Shown piece by piece: positions 5,001 to 5,285 of a DNA stretch of 5,285 bases. The translations under genes and the position numbers were made by a program. The stretch covers positions 1-5,285 of the forward strand of contig CALGFL010000369.1 of the NCBI GenBank assembly GCA_937881145.1. The letters are read 5' to 3'. Under the pieces are notes generated by a model, which made no database searches, had not been told where the DNA came from, and saw only the letters and a program-made list of their open reading frames with translations. Each line of letters starts with the position of its first letter. Positions within the stretch are counted from its first letter, which is position 1. The DNA is from an uncultured Bordetella sp. GTDB lineage: Bacteria; Pseudomonadota; Gammaproteobacteria; Burkholderiales; Burkholderiaceae_B.

Positions 5001-5285
5001 TCAGAGGGAGAAATCCACAATGGTCTTGCCGACCTGCGGCTCGGTCCGATTGAGTTCGATCGCCTCGGCAAGCTCGTCGAAGCGCACAACGGCCGCGACC
5101 TTGGACTGCAAGCGCCCATGCGTCACGTCGTCGGCGATCGCTTGCAGTCGCGCAGCCTGCGGCGTATTGACGAACCAGAGGCCGCGGCGCCCTGCGGGGG
5201 TGCTTGCCAGAATGGCGGGCGAAGCAGTGCTGACGATGACGCCGTCGTCAGCGAGTACGGACCACGATCGGTTCAGCACTTGGCC
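5001..5285 (-). CDS. Medium-chain NAD(P)-dependent oxidoreductase, C-terminal part
   Basis: The last 94 codons of a leftward gene are visible, with the 5' part beyond the window's right edge; the frame is open to base 5285. The fragment opens with GQVLNRSWSVLADDGVIVST, the end of the Rossmann domain of medium-chain dehydrogenases, where a helix precedes the strand after the Asp-Gly turn. It closes with GRLQSKVAAVVRFDELAEAI, followed by GKTIVDF, the typical C-terminal block of zinc-type alcohol dehydrogenases and quinone oxidoreductases. The catalytic and zinc-binding residues lie outside the window, so substrate and zinc content cannot be judged. A quinone oxidoreductase-like protein is the more likely type, since these usually end this way. 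The TGA at 5001-5003 is followed by 142 bp before the NmrA-type gene on the same strand. Confidence 0.85.
   Translation of the reverse strand, partial: GQVLNRSWSVLADDGVIVSTASPAILASTPAGRRGLWFVNTPQAARLQAIADDVTHGRLQSKVAAVVRFDELAEAIELNRTEPQVGKTIVDFSL

Noticed and set aside
4895..5119. Minus-strand frame spanning the gap between the two oxidoreductase genes
   Set aside because: It overlaps the dehydrogenase C-terminus out of frame, has no good start, and its tail within the gap matches no family I know.

Overview
This is a GC-rich (roughly 60-65% by eye), gene-dense proteobacterial window. Its closest overall resemblance is to Burkholderiales, most likely Alcaligenaceae such as Bordetella or Achromobacter. 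That placement rests on gene content and protein style, not on a search. I see no mobile element, CRISPR array, tRNA or rRNA.

Left part (1-2576): two arms diverge from a short AT-rich region (970-1056). The leftward arm encodes a DCC-family (DUF393) thiol-disulfide protein, then a 46-codon open frame that looks like the truncated start of a short-chain dehydrogenase, then a ChrR-like cupin protein cut by the window edge. The rightward arm encodes a MerR-family regulator and, 14 bp later, a small membrane protein of the DUF3429 (TMEM69-like) family. From general knowledge, such genes often sit in photolyase/cryptochrome-linked, light- or singlet-oxygen-responsive clusters of proteobacteria. 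No photolyase lies in the window. The divergent region carries a near-perfect 21-bp direct repeat whose copies start 53 bp apart, the best candidate for the MerR operator.

Middle part (2577-3970): a 214-bp gap precedes a 125-residue protein of the kind annotated as 'translational machinery protein' (eRF1/Pelota domain-3-like fold). A strong hairpin follows its stop codon, then a DJ-1/PfpI-superfamily protein of the Hsp31/glyoxalase III type with a complete Glu-Cys-His-Glu set.

Right part (3971-5285): the Hsp31-like gene converges, 18 bp apart, on a leftward NmrA-type NAD(P)-binding protein. Upstream of that on the same strand, across a 142-bp gap, is the C-terminal end of a medium-chain (zinc/quinone oxidoreductase type) dehydrogenase.

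The overall theme is stress and redox: thiol exchange, reactive-carbonyl handling and NAD(P)H oxidoreductases. The least ordinary item is the divergent MerR/DCC/ChrR/DUF3429 cluster with its repeated operator-like element, the non-cobalamin MerR effector domain with a C-terminal Cys-x-Cys-Pro motif, and the apparent SDR remnant.
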